Assembly: GCA_034189695.1 (NCBI GenBank) | Contig: JAXHUA010000185.1 | Coordinates: 1 to 40,094, forward strand | DNA from: JAXHUA01 sp034189695 | GTDB lineage: Bacteria; Chloroflexota; Dehalococcoidia; E44-bin15 | Length of the DNA stretch: 40,094 nt | Direction: 5' to 3' | In this document: positions 24,928-32,938 of the stretch, piece after piece | How positions within the stretch are numbered: the first letter of the stretch is position 1 | Layout of the letters: every line of letters starts with the position of its first letter | Program-made: the position numbers and the translations under genes | The notes under the pieces: generated by a model | Databases searched by the model: none | What the model saw: only the letters and a program-made list of their open reading frames with translations | Told to the model about the DNA's origin: nothing

Positions 24928-26115
24928 CTACGCTGTGCCTCGCGACCTCTTAAGCCTGTCGGTCAGCATCGGCACCACCTCGAAAAGGTCGCCGACGATC
25001 CCGTAGGTGGCGACTTCGAAAATGGGAGCGCTGGGGTCTTCATTGATGGCCACGATCACCTCGGCGGTCTGCATGCCGGCCAGGTGCTGCACCGCTCCCG
25101 AGATACCGCAGGCGATGTACAGCCTGGGGCAGACAGTCTTCCCCGTCTGGCCGACCTGGTGGGGATAGGGTATCCAGCCGTCGTCCACCGGCGGGCGCGA
25201 CGAACCGACCGCCGCGCCCAGTACCTCGGCCAGTTCGCGTATGACGCCGAAGCTCTCCGGCTTCCCCAGGCCCCGCCCGCCGGAGACGATGATATCGGCG
25301 TCGTCCAGCTTGACCTTGTCGGTCAGGTCGGCGACGAAATCGAGCAGCTTCGTCCGCGAGGTCACCGCCTCCCGTTTGAAGTCCACCCTGATTACCTCGG
25401 CCTGCCGAGAGCTGTCCGTCTGCCCTCGCTTGAACACGTGGGGGCGCACGGTGGCCATCTGCGGCCGACGGGCCTGGCACATGATGGTGGCCATCACGTT
25501 GCCGCCGAAGGTGGGCCGTGTCTGCAACAGCAGCCCCGTGTCGGGGTCGATGTCGAGGCCGGTGCAGTCGGCGGTGAGGCCGGTGTAGAGTATCGACGCC
25601 ACGCGGGGGATGAAGGAGCGCCCCATGGCCGTGGCGCCGGCGAGCAGTATCTCCGGCCTGTGGGTGCGGATGAGGTCAATGAGCACCCTGGTGTACAGGT
25701 CCTCCTGGTGGTCGGCGAGCGCCGGGTCGTCGGCCAGGTAGACCCTGTCGGCGCCGCAGGCGGCGAGCTCGCCCACCCCCTCCACGTCGTGGCCGATGCA
25801 CACCGCGCACAGGTCAGTGCCCAGCTTGTCGGCCAGCTTGCGGCCCTCGGCCAAAAGCTCGAAGGCTACGCCCTTGAGCCTGCCGTCGCGCTGCTCGGCG
25901 AAGACCCATACCCCGCTGTGTCCCTCGCTCACCTCCTGCTCGGCACGCTCGATGGTGATGGCATCGAAGGCGCAGGCGTCGACGCACGCGCCGCACAGGG
26001 TGCAGCCTTCACCTATTTGCGCCTTGTCGTCGACGATGGTGATCGCGCCGAAGGGACAGGCCGGCTCACACGAGCCGCACCCCGTACACTTCTCAAGATC
26101 GATCTCTATGCCCAT
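24928..26115 (-). CDS. etfA: Electron transfer flavoprotein alpha subunit with N-terminal di-cluster ferredoxin domain
   Basis: 395 aa. Residues 1-60 are a ferredoxin domain with two C-x2-C-x2-C-x3-C motifs (C10, C13, C16, C20 and C38, C41, C44, C48), enough for two [4Fe-4S] clusters. Residues of about 70-250 form the EtfA N-domain, and 270-395 the FAD-binding domain (SGGRGLGKPE, VGQTGKTVCPRLYIACGISG, INEDPSAPIF). Such ferredoxin-fused EtfA proteins occur in bifurcating ETFs (CarE and LctC types). The start at 26115 (AAGGA 5 nt upstream) is preferred to longer ones. An HNH gene and repeats separate it from etfB. Confidence 0.93.
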   Translation of the reverse strand: MGIEIDLEKCTGCGSCEPACPFGAITIVDDKAQIGEGCTLCGACVDACAFDAITIERAEQEVSEGHSGVWVFAEQRDGRLKGVAFELLAEGRKLADKLGTDLCAVCIGHDVEGVGELAACGADRVYLADDPALADHQEDLYTRVLIDLIRTHRPEILLAGATAMGRSFIPRVASILYTGLTADCTGLDIDPDTGLLLQTRPTFGGNVMATIMCQARRPQMATVRPHVFKRGQTDSSRQAEVIRVDFKREAVTSRTKLLDFVADLTDKVKLDDADIIVSGGRGLGKPESFGVIRELAEVLGAAVGSSRPPVDDGWIPYPHQVGQTGKTVCPRLYIACGISGAVQHLAGMQTAEVIVAINEDPSAPIFEVATYGIVGDLFEVVPMLTDRLKRSRGTA

Positions 26116-26172
26116 TGCCATCCTTCGTCTACGCTCCCCCTCGCTCCGACTCGCTCCCACCGGGGTCTATCA

Positions 26173-26233
26173 CCTGGGTAGGTGGGAGCATCCGCTCCCA
26201 CCGGGCCTGGAGCAGATGCTCCAGGCTACCCGT
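26173..26233. repeat. Dispersed repeat A (double hairpin), copy 2
   Basis: Nearly identical to 14102-14162. In this copy the second hairpin is perfect: GCCTGGAGCA pairs with TGCTCCAGGC around GA. It lies just upstream of the etfA start, in its presumed leader. Confidence 0.85.
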
Positions 26234-26278
26234 TCAATCAGGGCAGGGGTGGAGCCGCCGCCCTTAGCGAGCGCCGTG

Positions 26279-26322
26279 GGCCGTTCATGCCCCTCACTTC
26301 GCTCGGGACAAGGTTCGACAGG
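26279..26322. repeat. Dispersed repeat B, copy 2
   Basis: Second copy of the 44-base segment at 14050-14093, here downstream of repeat A instead of upstream. The modules therefore occur in different orders. Confidence 0.8.
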
Positions 26323-26371
26323 CTCACCACGAACGGCTGGGGCGCGCCTCGCCACGAACGGCTGAATGCCC

Positions 26372-26400
26372 GTTCGCCCTGAGCTTGTCGAAGGGCGAAC
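26372..26400. repeat. GTTCGCCCT/AGGGCGAAC palindromic repeat
   Basis: Perfect 9-bp stem around GAGCTTGTCGA. The GAGCTTGTCGAAGGGC core is a common dispersed repeat in many bacterial genomes. A related inverted segment (GTTCGACAGGCTCACC) sits just before, near 26313-26328. Confidence 0.8.
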
Positions 26401-26513
26401 ATCACAGGCTTAACGTGTGATTCTCACCCTCTCCTTCTGACCGCTTTCCATCGGCGTGCTATGAGACGGCCTTGCCACTCCATGAATCGTAGTGGCACCG
26501 ACGACGAACGAGG

Positions 26514-27245
26514 TCAGTCCGCATTCTCGGTTGTTCTCCTAGCGATCTGATCCATAACAGGTGACGCCCGTCGTTGGGAATTGCAGTGCAGACAAGCTGT
26601 TATGAGATTATCATAAGAATTGTCACCACCTGTGCTGATAGGTACAATATGATCAAGCGTAGCACTAAACCTTGTCAGTTGCTTCCCACAGTAATGGCAC
26701 TTGTACCCATCTCGCTCAAATACTCGCTGTCTGTTTTCTTTGATGTTGTAGAAGTCCAGTTCACCGTGAATGTCAACTTTGGGGAGCCCGATGGTCTTCA
26801 TTGTCGCGATTCTATCCCTACACATGCCAATTTCTTCCGGCAGATAGATCCTGTAGAGAGTGCCATCCCTGTTTGTATCGCCGGCTTCCGCAACTACTCC
26901 CTTATCCCTGAGTGCGATGAGCGACTTCTGAACGACTGCGTAGCTCAATGTGTCGGAGTGTTGACGCGTATGGGATGATCTTACGGTGCTTTTTGCGAGT
27001 CCTCTCACACTAACTCGTACGTGGACATCTCCGTTTTCAACAACACTATGGCGGAACATGTACCAATAGATTGCAGACTCAATCGGCAGGAGCAACGGCT
27101 GTAGATAGTCCACTACTGACGCAACAAGTTCTGGCAGTTCCAAGAGGCCGAACCATTCCTGGGGATTGGGCCCGGCCTCTTCAGCCTCTTGCGTTTCCAG
27201 CTCTGCCAGTAATTCACGAATTCTCTTTATTATTTCATGTGCCAT
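26514..27245 (-). CDS. HNH endonuclease with N-terminal winged-helix domain
   Basis: 243 aa. The N-terminal coiled helix (1-30) is followed by a helix-rich segment resembling a winged-helix DNA-binding domain (about 55-138, with RGLAKSTVRS and YAVVQKSLIALRDKGVV). The C-terminal HNH nuclease has C183 and C186, catalytic DH at 198-199, Asn213, and C218-x2-C221 for a structural zinc. It interrupts the space between etfB and etfA. Two 60-base lines have about 40-42% G+C against 62% in etfB, so it looks acquired. It could be a free-standing homing-type or phage/mobile-element endonuclease. The start at 27245 is chosen at MAHEIIK; the longer frame is less likely. Confidence 0.85.
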   Translation of the reverse strand: MAHEIIKRIRELLAELETQEAEEAGPNPQEWFGLLELPELVASVVDYLQPLLLPIESAIYWYMFRHSVVENGDVHVRVSVRGLAKSTVRSSHTRQHSDTLSYAVVQKSLIALRDKGVVAEAGDTNRDGTLYRIYLPEEIGMCRDRIATMKTIGLPKVDIHGELDFYNIKENRQRVFERDGYKCHYCGKQLTRFSATLDHIVPISTGGDNSYDNLITACLHCNSQRRASPVMDQIARRTTENAD

Positions 27246-27356
27246 TTCTACCACCTCAGCGCCGCAGAAGTGCGCGGGTATTGCGCTACGCTCATTGTGT
27301 CGGAAATCCCCTGTACGCCCCGGGTGGTTGATTATGGCGCGGAAGTGCAACCACCC

Positions 27357-28136
27357 TTACACCATCCCCTCCAGCTTCTCGATGAGCTGGTCTACCTGCT
27401 CCTCGGGCGTCCCCTGGAGCATCTCGCTGGCGCGCTCCCGCTGCGGGAAGAATATCCTGACTACGCGCGTCGGCGAGCCGGATGCGCCCGCTCTGCCGGC
27501 GTCGGCGTCGATGTCCGCGGCGGTCCACACCGGTATCTCCGCGCTCCTGGACTTCATGGTGCCCCGTATCGACGGCAGGCGGGGTACGTTGATCTCCTTG
27601 ACCACGGTGACGACCGCCGGCAGGGGTGTCTCGACGGTCTCGTAGCCTTCCTCGACCATCCGCTGCACCCTCATTGCCCCGTCGCCGACCTCCTCTATCC
27701 TGCTGACGTAGGCGACGAAGGGGAGGTCGAGCATCTCCGCAAGCTCGGGGGCTACCTGGCCGGTGTCGCCGTCGAGCGTCTGCCGCCCGCAGACGATGAG
27801 GTCATACTCCCCTATCTTCGTCATCGCCCTCGACAGGACGTAGGCCGTGGCCCACGTGTCGGAGCCGGCGAAGGCGCGGTCGCTGAGCAGGATGGCTTCA
27901 TCGGCGGCCAGCGACACCGTCTCCCGCAGCGCGTCCTCCGCCTGTGGCGGCCCCATGGTGATGGTGGTCACCTTGCCGCCGTAGCGCTCGCGGAGCCGGA
28001 CGCCTTCCTCGAGCGCGTAGGCATCGAAGGGATTGATGATGCTCTCCACGCCCTCGCGGACCAGGGTGTTGGTCTCGGGGTCGATCTTGATGCTGGTGGT
28101 GCCGGGCACCTGCTTGATGCAGACGACGATGTTCAA
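27357..28136 (-). CDS. etfB: Electron transfer flavoprotein beta subunit
   Basis: 259 aa. Opens MNIVVCIKQVPGT; NPFDAYALEEGVRLRE; LIVCGRQTLDGDTGQVAPELAE, the nucleotide-binding segment; and the ETF beta signature VKEINVPRLPSIRGTMKSR near residues 180-198. It pairs with the ferredoxin-fused EtfA. Whether it binds FAD (bifurcating) or AMP (conventional) cannot be decided by eye. Its ATG overlaps the upstream dehydrogenase stop by 4 nt. Confidence 0.95.
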   Translation of the reverse strand: MNIVVCIKQVPGTTSIKIDPETNTLVREGVESIINPFDAYALEEGVRLRERYGGKVTTITMGPPQAEDALRETVSLAADEAILLSDRAFAGSDTWATAYVLSRAMTKIGEYDLIVCGRQTLDGDTGQVAPELAEMLDLPFVAYVSRIEEVGDGAMRVQRMVEEGYETVETPLPAVVTVVKEINVPRLPSIRGTMKSRSAEIPVWTAADIDADAGRAGASGSPTRVVRIFFPQRERASEMLQGTPEEQVDQLIEKLEGMV

Positions 28137-29290
28137 TCGCGCAGCGCCTTTCTCTTGAGGAGTTCCAGGGCGATGACGTTCCTCAGCACCTGGTTGGTGC
28201 CCTCGTATATCTGGTTAATCTTGGCATCGCGCATCATTTTCTCAACCGGGTAGTCGCGCATGTATCCCGGGCCGCCGAAGACCTGCACCGCGTCAATGGT
28301 CACCTTCATGGCCATGTCGGTGGCGAACACCTTGGCCATGGCGCCTTCCTCGCTGAAGCTCTTGGCTCCGCTGTCGATGGTCTTGGCCGCGGCGTACACC
28401 AGGGCGCGGGCGGCCTCCAGCTCCGTGGCCATGTTGGCCAGCATATGCTGCACCGCCTGGATGGCCGACACTGGATGGCCGAACTGCACGCGCTGCCGGG
28501 CGTAGGCCACCGCCTCTTCCAGCGCCCCCTGGGCCAGCCCGACGGCCACCGCTCCCACTCCCGGGCGCGACAGGTCCAGCGTTTTCATGGTCACGACGAA
28601 CCCCATGCCCTCTCTGCTGATCAGGTTCGCCTTCGGCACGCGGCAGTTGTGGAACACCAGCTCACGCGTGGCGGAGGTGCGGATGCCCATCTTCTTCTCT
28701 TTCTTCCCGAAGGTGAAGCCGGGGGTGTCCTTCTCCACGATGAAGGCGCTGGCGCCGCGACTGCCCCGCGATGGGTCGGTGAGGGCGATGATGGTGTAGA
28801 CCTCGGCCTCGCCGCCGCTGGTGATGAACTGCTTGGTGCCGTTAAGCACGTACTCGTCGCCGTCCCGCAGGGCGGCGGTCCTCACGCCGCTGGCGTCGCT
28901 TCCGGCCGTGGGCTCGGTCAGTCCAAAGGCGCTGAGCCTCGCCCCGCTGGCTATCTGAGGCAGGTACGCCTGCTTCTGCTCCTCGGTCCCGTAGAGCATG
29001 ATGGGCATGGCGCCCAGGGCGTTGGCGGCATAGGTCACGGCCACGCCGGCACAGGCGCGGCTGAGTTCCTCAACGGCGACGCAGAGGGTGAAAAGGCCCT
29101 CGCCCAGGCCGTCGTACTGCTCCGGTATGAACACCCGGAACAGGTCGGCGTCGGCCAGGTCCTTCATGATCGCCCAGGGGAACTCCTCCTTCTCGTCCAG
29201 CTCGGCGCGAACCGGCATAATCCTCTCCTCGGCGACCCGGCGGGCCAGGCTCCTTATCAGCTCCTGCTGCTCTGTCAGGAAATACTCCAA
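28133..29290 (-). CDS. Acyl-CoA dehydrogenase
   Basis: 385 aa, second acyl-CoA dehydrogenase of the cluster and a clear paralogue of the one at 23609-24751. FGLTEPTAGSDASGV near residues 124-138; KQFITSGGEAEVYTI; VQVFGGPGYMRDYPVEKMMRDAKINQIYEGTNQV near the end with the catalytic Glu in YEGTN. The TTG start at 29290 has GGGAGG 6 nt upstream. First gene of the ETF operon, overlapping etfB by 4 nt. Substrate not readable. Confidence 0.93.
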   Translation of the reverse strand: MEYFLTEQQELIRSLARRVAEERIMPVRAELDEKEEFPWAIMKDLADADLFRVFIPEQYDGLGEGLFTLCVAVEELSRACAGVAVTYAANALGAMPIMLYGTEEQKQAYLPQIASGARLSAFGLTEPTAGSDASGVRTAALRDGDEYVLNGTKQFITSGGEAEVYTIIALTDPSRGSRGASAFIVEKDTPGFTFGKKEKKMGIRTSATRELVFHNCRVPKANLISREGMGFVVTMKTLDLSRPGVGAVAVGLAQGALEEAVAYARQRVQFGHPVSAIQAVQHMLANMATELEAARALVYAAAKTIDSGAKSFSEEGAMAKVFATDMAMKVTIDAVQVFGGPGYMRDYPVEKMMRDAKINQIYEGTNQVLRNVIALELLKRKALRD

Positions 29291-29383
29291 GTTCAGCCTC
29301 CCAAATCATACAAGGTGACTAGGTCAGATGACTTCAAACCAGGTTGTGCGCCTTGTTCAACTGAGTGGTGGGAGCCCCCGGCG

Positions 29384-29599
29384 TCATGCAATCTCGCGCG
29401 TCTTGAGAAAGACGATGCCCAGCCACGCGATGGGAAACGCGATGGCGAGGGCCATGACCAGGAAGAACCACGAAGGCGCGATACTGTACAGGCCTGTCAG
29501 GAATCCCAGGTCGAAGAACGAGAGTACACCGAGGACAACGAGTGCGAGAGCGATGATCATGAGAACAGCGCCGATAAGAAGCTGCAAGAACATCAACAT
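29384..29599 (-). CDS. Small two-helix membrane protein
   Basis: 71 aa, unrecognised. Two membrane helices at about residues 5-27 and 43-65, a short loop FFDLGFLTGLYSIAPSW, and a basic tail KTREIA. The ATG at 29599 follows GGGAGG (8 nt) and lies about 27 nt after the start predicted from a near-consensus promoter, so the longer open frame to 29665 is not used. Monocistronic; role unknown. Confidence 0.7.
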   Translation of the reverse strand: MLMFLQLLIGAVLMIIALALVVLGVLSFFDLGFLTGLYSIAPSWFFLVMALAIAFPIAWLGIVFLKTREIA

Positions 29600-29632
29600 A
29601 GCTCCAACCTCCCGGCACGCACCGTTTGACGC

Positions 29633-29661
29633 AGTATAGTACTGATACACATGACTGTCAA
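29633..29661 (-). promoter_or_regulatory. Promoter of the small membrane protein
   Basis: Minus strand -35 TTGACA (29661-29656), 17-nt spacer, -10 TATACT (29638-29633); 11 of 12 consensus positions. Confidence 0.8.
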
Positions 29662-29706
29662 ACAAAGGGCGCGAACGTCCATGCCTTAGTGGGTGTGGGC
29701 CGACTA

Positions 29707-29715
29707 TGCTATAAT
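29707..29715 (+). promoter_or_regulatory. Extended -10 promoter of tyrA-aroA
   Basis: TGC followed by TATAAT (29710-29715) is an extended -10; the -35 is poor. The start would be near 29722, about 26 nt before the GTG of tyrA. Confidence 0.7.
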
Positions 29716-29747
29716 GCGCTCACTCTGTCTCACGCGACTGGTGCAAC

Positions 29748-30608
29748 GTGAAGAGAATCGGCATTATCGGACTGGGGCTCATCGGCGGCTCGCTGGGGCT
29801 GGCCCTGCGGCGTGCGATGGCCGATGTGGACGTGGTCGGCTTCGCGCGGCGGAAGGAGGTGGCTTCCCGGGCTGTTGAACGGGGCGCGGTTGGCCGCGCG
29901 GTGCCCGAGCTGCGTGGCGTGGTGCGGGGCGCCGACCTGGTCATCATCGCCACGCCGGTGCTGGCGGTCAGGGAGGTGCTCGCTGGCATCGCCGAAAGCC
30001 TTGATGCCGGCGCCGTCGTCACCGACGTGGCCAGTACGAAGGCTGAGGTGATGCGCTGGGCGGAGGAGTTCCTGCCGCCCGAAGTGAGCTTTGTTGGCGG
30101 GCATCCCATGGCGGGCAGGGAGGTGTCGGGAATCGACGCCGCCGATGCCGGCCTGTTCACCGGCTGCACCTACTGCCTGGTCCGTGGCCCGAGTGCGACC
30201 CGGGAAGCGGTCGACAGGCTGGAAGGACTGGTGCGGAGTATCGGCGCGAGGCCCCTTCTCATCGATGCGTCCGAGCATGATATGTCGGTGGCCGCCATCA
30301 GCCACCTGCCCCTGTTGCTGTCGTCGGCCCTGGTGTCGTTGACGGCGCGAAGCGAGGAATGGCCCCGTATGGCCGGGCTCGCTTCGTCAGGGTTCCGCGA
30401 CGTAACCCGTCTGGCCTCGGGGAGCCCGGAGATGAGCCGGGACATATGCCTGACGAACCGCGAGGCCATTCTGCGCTGGCTCGACGGGTACGTTCACGAA
30501 CTGGGCGAGTTGCAGCGCCTGTTGACCGAGCAGGATGCCCAGGTGGAGCAGTTCTTCCGTGATGTGAAGGAGAGGAGGGACGGCTGGCTGGGAAGCAGGG
30601 GCAGCTAG
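29748..30608 (+). CDS. tyrA: Prephenate dehydrogenase
   Basis: 286 aa NAD(P)-dependent enzyme converting prephenate to 4-hydroxyphenylpyruvate in tyrosine synthesis (arogenate is an alternative substrate in this family). The N-terminal Rossmann motif GLGLIGGSLGLAL is near residues 8-20, with active-site segments GGHPMAGREVSG near 113-124 and SHLPLLLSSAL near 184. There is no ACT domain, so no built-in tyrosine sensing. GTG start; no strong Shine-Dalgarno. Eleven bases separate it from aroA, so they share a transcript. Confidence 0.95.
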   Translation: MKRIGIIGLGLIGGSLGLALRRAMADVDVVGFARRKEVASRAVERGAVGRAVPELRGVVRGADLVIIATPVLAVREVLAGIAESLDAGAVVTDVASTKAEVMRWAEEFLPPEVSFVGGHPMAGREVSGIDAADAGLFTGCTYCLVRGPSATREAVDRLEGLVRSIGARPLLIDASEHDMSVAAISHLPLLLSSALVSLTARSEEWPRMAGLASSGFRDVTRLASGSPEMSRDICLTNREAILRWLDGYVHELGELQRLLTEQDAQVEQFFRDVKERRDGWLGSRGS

Positions 30609-30619
30609 GAGAAGCGGCA

Positions 30620-31906
30620 GTGGAGCGAGTGCTCAGGAGATGTCAAGTCCTCAAAGGTGAGGTCACGCCGCCCGGCGACAAGTCTATATCGCACCGAGCG
30701 GTCATCCTCAACAGCATCGCCGAGGGTGAAGCGCGGGTGTCCCATTTCTCCCCGGGCGATGACTGCCAGGCTACGCTGTGCTGTCTGCGTGCGCTGGGAG
30801 TCCGCATTGTGGACGGGTCCGGCGTCCTCGGCGTGACCGGAGCCGGGAAGGACGGCCTTCGCGAACCCGCCGACGTGCTCAACGCCAGAAACAGCGGCAC
30901 CACCATGCGGCTTCTGGCCGGCCTGCTGGCGGCGCAGCCCTTTCTGTCCGTTCTCACGGGCGACGAATCGTTGCGTTCGAGGCCTATGGCGAGGGTGGTC
31001 ACGCCGTTGCGCTTGATGGGCGCGGGCGTCTGGGGGAGGCGGCGCGATTCACTGGCGCCGCTGGTGCTCCAGGGGGGCCGGCTGCACGGGATCGACTACC
31101 GGCTGCCGGTGGCCAGCGCGCAGCTCAAGTCGTTGATTCTCATCGCCGGTCTATTCGCCGAGGGCTCGACCATCGTTGAAGAACCGGCGGTATCTCGCGA
31201 CCACACCGAACGCTTGCTGTCGGAAATGGGGGTCGGGGTAAAGCGCGACGGCTTGAGTGTCACCCTCAGGCCTCCTTCGATGCTCTCTGCCACGGATGTG
31301 AACGTCCCCGCGGACATCAGCGCCGCCGCATACTGGCTCGTCGCGGCGGCCATTCATCCCGATGCCCGCGTCAGGATGAGGGGCACCGGGGTGAACCCGA
31401 CCAGGAGTGGTGTAATAGACGTCCTGGCCGCTATGGGGGCGAAGGTAAAAAAGACGAACGAACGGGTGCAGAGCGGCGAGCCGGTGGCCGAGCTGGAGGC
31501 TGAATCCAGCGAGCTGGTGGGAGTGGAGGTCGGTGGGGAGCTCATTGCCAGGGTCATCGACGAGATACCCCTAATTGCGCTCGCCGGGTGCTTCGCCCGG
31601 GGAACGACCGTCATCCGTGATGCCCAGGAGCTGAGGGTGAAGGAGACCGACAGAATAGCGGCGACGGTCAGGGAGCTGTCACGTCTTGGGGCGGATATAC
31701 AGGAACTGCCCGACGGGATGGTCATCAACGGCGTGGGCCGGCTGCGAGGCGCGGAATGCGACAGCCGGGGCGACCACCGGCTCGCGATGACGTTGGCGAT
31801 AGCCGGACTGGTCGCCGAGGGTGAGACTGTGGTGCGGAACGCCGAGGCGGTTGATATATCCTATCCAGCGTTCTGGAGCGACCTTGACGGAATATGCACC
31901 GGGTAG
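30620..31906 (+). CDS. aroA: EPSP synthase (3-phosphoshikimate 1-carboxyvinyltransferase)
   Basis: 428 aa enzyme joining shikimate-3-phosphate and PEP, the sixth shikimate step. N-terminal PPGDKSISHRA near residues 17-27; LNARNSGTTMRLLAGLL near 90-106; RSRPMARVVTPL; and C-terminal LRVKETDRIAATVREL and GDHRLAMTLAIAG. Length is normal. GTG start with AGGAGAAG upstream. Linked to tyrA and, at a distance, to the trp operon. Confidence 0.96.
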   Translation: MERVLRRCQVLKGEVTPPGDKSISHRAVILNSIAEGEARVSHFSPGDDCQATLCCLRALGVRIVDGSGVLGVTGAGKDGLREPADVLNARNSGTTMRLLAGLLAAQPFLSVLTGDESLRSRPMARVVTPLRLMGAGVWGRRRDSLAPLVLQGGRLHGIDYRLPVASAQLKSLILIAGLFAEGSTIVEEPAVSRDHTERLLSEMGVGVKRDGLSVTLRPPSMLSATDVNVPADISAAAYWLVAAAIHPDARVRMRGTGVNPTRSGVIDVLAAMGAKVKKTNERVQSGEPVAELEAESSELVGVEVGGELIARVIDEIPLIALAGCFARGTTVIRDAQELRVKETDRIAATVRELSRLGADIQELPDGMVINGVGRLRGAECDSRGDHRLAMTLAIAGLVAEGETVVRNAEAVDISYPAFWSDLDGICTG

Positions 31907-31912
31907 CGGGAT

Positions 31913-31969
31913 GGTGGTGTGCTTACCTCTGGTGCCACCTATGTCGAGCGGGTCCCGAGAGAGACCCGC
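31913..31969 (+). terminator. Stem-loops between aroA and remA
   Basis: GGTGG (31913-31917) can pair with CCACC (31935-31939), and GCGGGTC (31948-31954) pairs perfectly with GACCCGC (31963-31969) over an 8-base loop. No U-run follows. A third GC-rich hairpin around GGCGCC-type sequence lies at about 31990-32017. These probably end aroA transcription or shape the remA leader. Confidence 0.5.
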
Positions 31970-32028
31970 AGGGGGAGGGACGTGAACAAGGCGCCCAGCG
32001 GCGTAGCGCCGGGCACTGAAAGGAGGGT

Positions 32029-32286
32029 ATGACTACAGAGCTCATTCACGTGGGGTTTGGCAACATCCTGGCGATTAATCGGGTGATAGCGATCGCTCCT
32101 CCGACCTCAGCCCCGACCAAGCGCATGGTGCAGGAGGTGAAGGCACAGGGGAAGCTCATTGACATGACCAATGGCAGGCGGACCAAGGCGGTGCTCATTC
32201 TCGACAGCGGGCATCTTGTGCTGACCGCACTTTCTCCGGATACCATTGCCGGCAGGCTGACAGCCAGCCGCGCGGCGCAAAGCTGA
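32029..32286 (+). CDS. remA: RemA/DUF370 family regulator
   Basis: 85 aa. Conserved DUF370 features: N-terminal LIHVGFGNILAINRVIAI, then PTSAPTKRMVQEVKAQGKLIDMTNGRRTKAVLI. In Bacillus, RemA is an oligomeric DNA-binding activator of matrix and osmoprotection genes; the role here is unknown. Perfect ribosome binding site AAAGGAGGGT immediately before the ATG. Placed directly ahead of gmk, the usual order. Confidence 0.92.
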   Translation: MTTELIHVGFGNILAINRVIAIAPPTSAPTKRMVQEVKAQGKLIDMTNGRRTKAVLILDSGHLVLTALSPDTIAGRLTASRAAQS

Positions 32287-32344
32287 GGCGAGGAAAGGAG
32301 AGCGCATCGCCTTTCGGCGAGCAGGCTAGAGAGCGAGGGCACGT

Positions 32345-32938
32345 TTGGTGGAAGATACCCGGCTTCTGGTCGTGGTGTCCGGCCCATCCGGTGTGGGCAA
32401 GGACGCCGTTCTTGATGGTCTGAAGGGACTCTGGCAATCGTCCTGCTTCGCCGTGACGGCGACCACCCGGCCGCCGCGCGAGGGCGAGGTGGACGGAGTC
32501 GACTATCACTTCGTGTCACGCGAGCGATTCCAGGAGATGGTCCAGGGAGGCGAGCTTCTGGAGTGGGCCGAGGTGTACGGCAACCTGTACGGGGTGCCGC
32601 TTCGCGAGGTGAAGCAGGCGCTGGACCGGGGGCTCGACGTGGTGGTGAAGGTGGACGTACAGGGAGCGGCGACCATCAAGGGGGTCGCGCCCGAGGCGGT
32701 ACTCGTCTTCCTCGTACCGCCTTCCGAGCAGGAGTTGACAACGCGCCTGACCGGGCGCAACAGCGAATCAGCTCCCGACCTGAAGCGCCGCATGGACACA
32801 GCGCAGCAGGAGATGGAGCGGCTACCATTGTTCGACTACGTGGTGGTCAACGATGAGGTTGAACTGGCCGTGGCGAAGATCGATGCCATCGTCACGGCCG
32901 AGAAGTGCCGCGTGAGGCCGCGCCAGGTGGAACTATGA
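32345..32938 (+). CDS. gmk: Guanylate kinase
   Basis: 197 aa enzyme phosphorylating GMP to GDP. P-loop SGPSGVGKD near residues 12-20; GMP-binding TTRPPREGEVDGVDYHFV near 40-58; YGNLYGVP near 79; lid/adenine region GRNSESAPDLKRRM near 138. The start is TTG (32345) or the next codon GTG (32348); neither has a strong ribosome binding site. It converges on the neighbouring gene, overlapping it by 6 bp. Confidence 0.95.
   Translation: MVEDTRLLVVVSGPSGVGKDAVLDGLKGLWQSSCFAVTATTRPPREGEVDGVDYHFVSRERFQEMVQGGELLEWAEVYGNLYGVPLREVKQALDRGLDVVVKVDVQGAATIKGVAPEAVLVFLVPPSEQELTTRLTGRNSESAPDLKRRMDTAQQEMERLPLFDYVVVNDEVELAVAKIDAIVTAEKCRVRPRQVEL

Noticed and set aside
24895..26181. 428-codon open frame on the plus strand
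   Set aside because: Antisense shadow of the ferredoxin-fused etfA; no family features.
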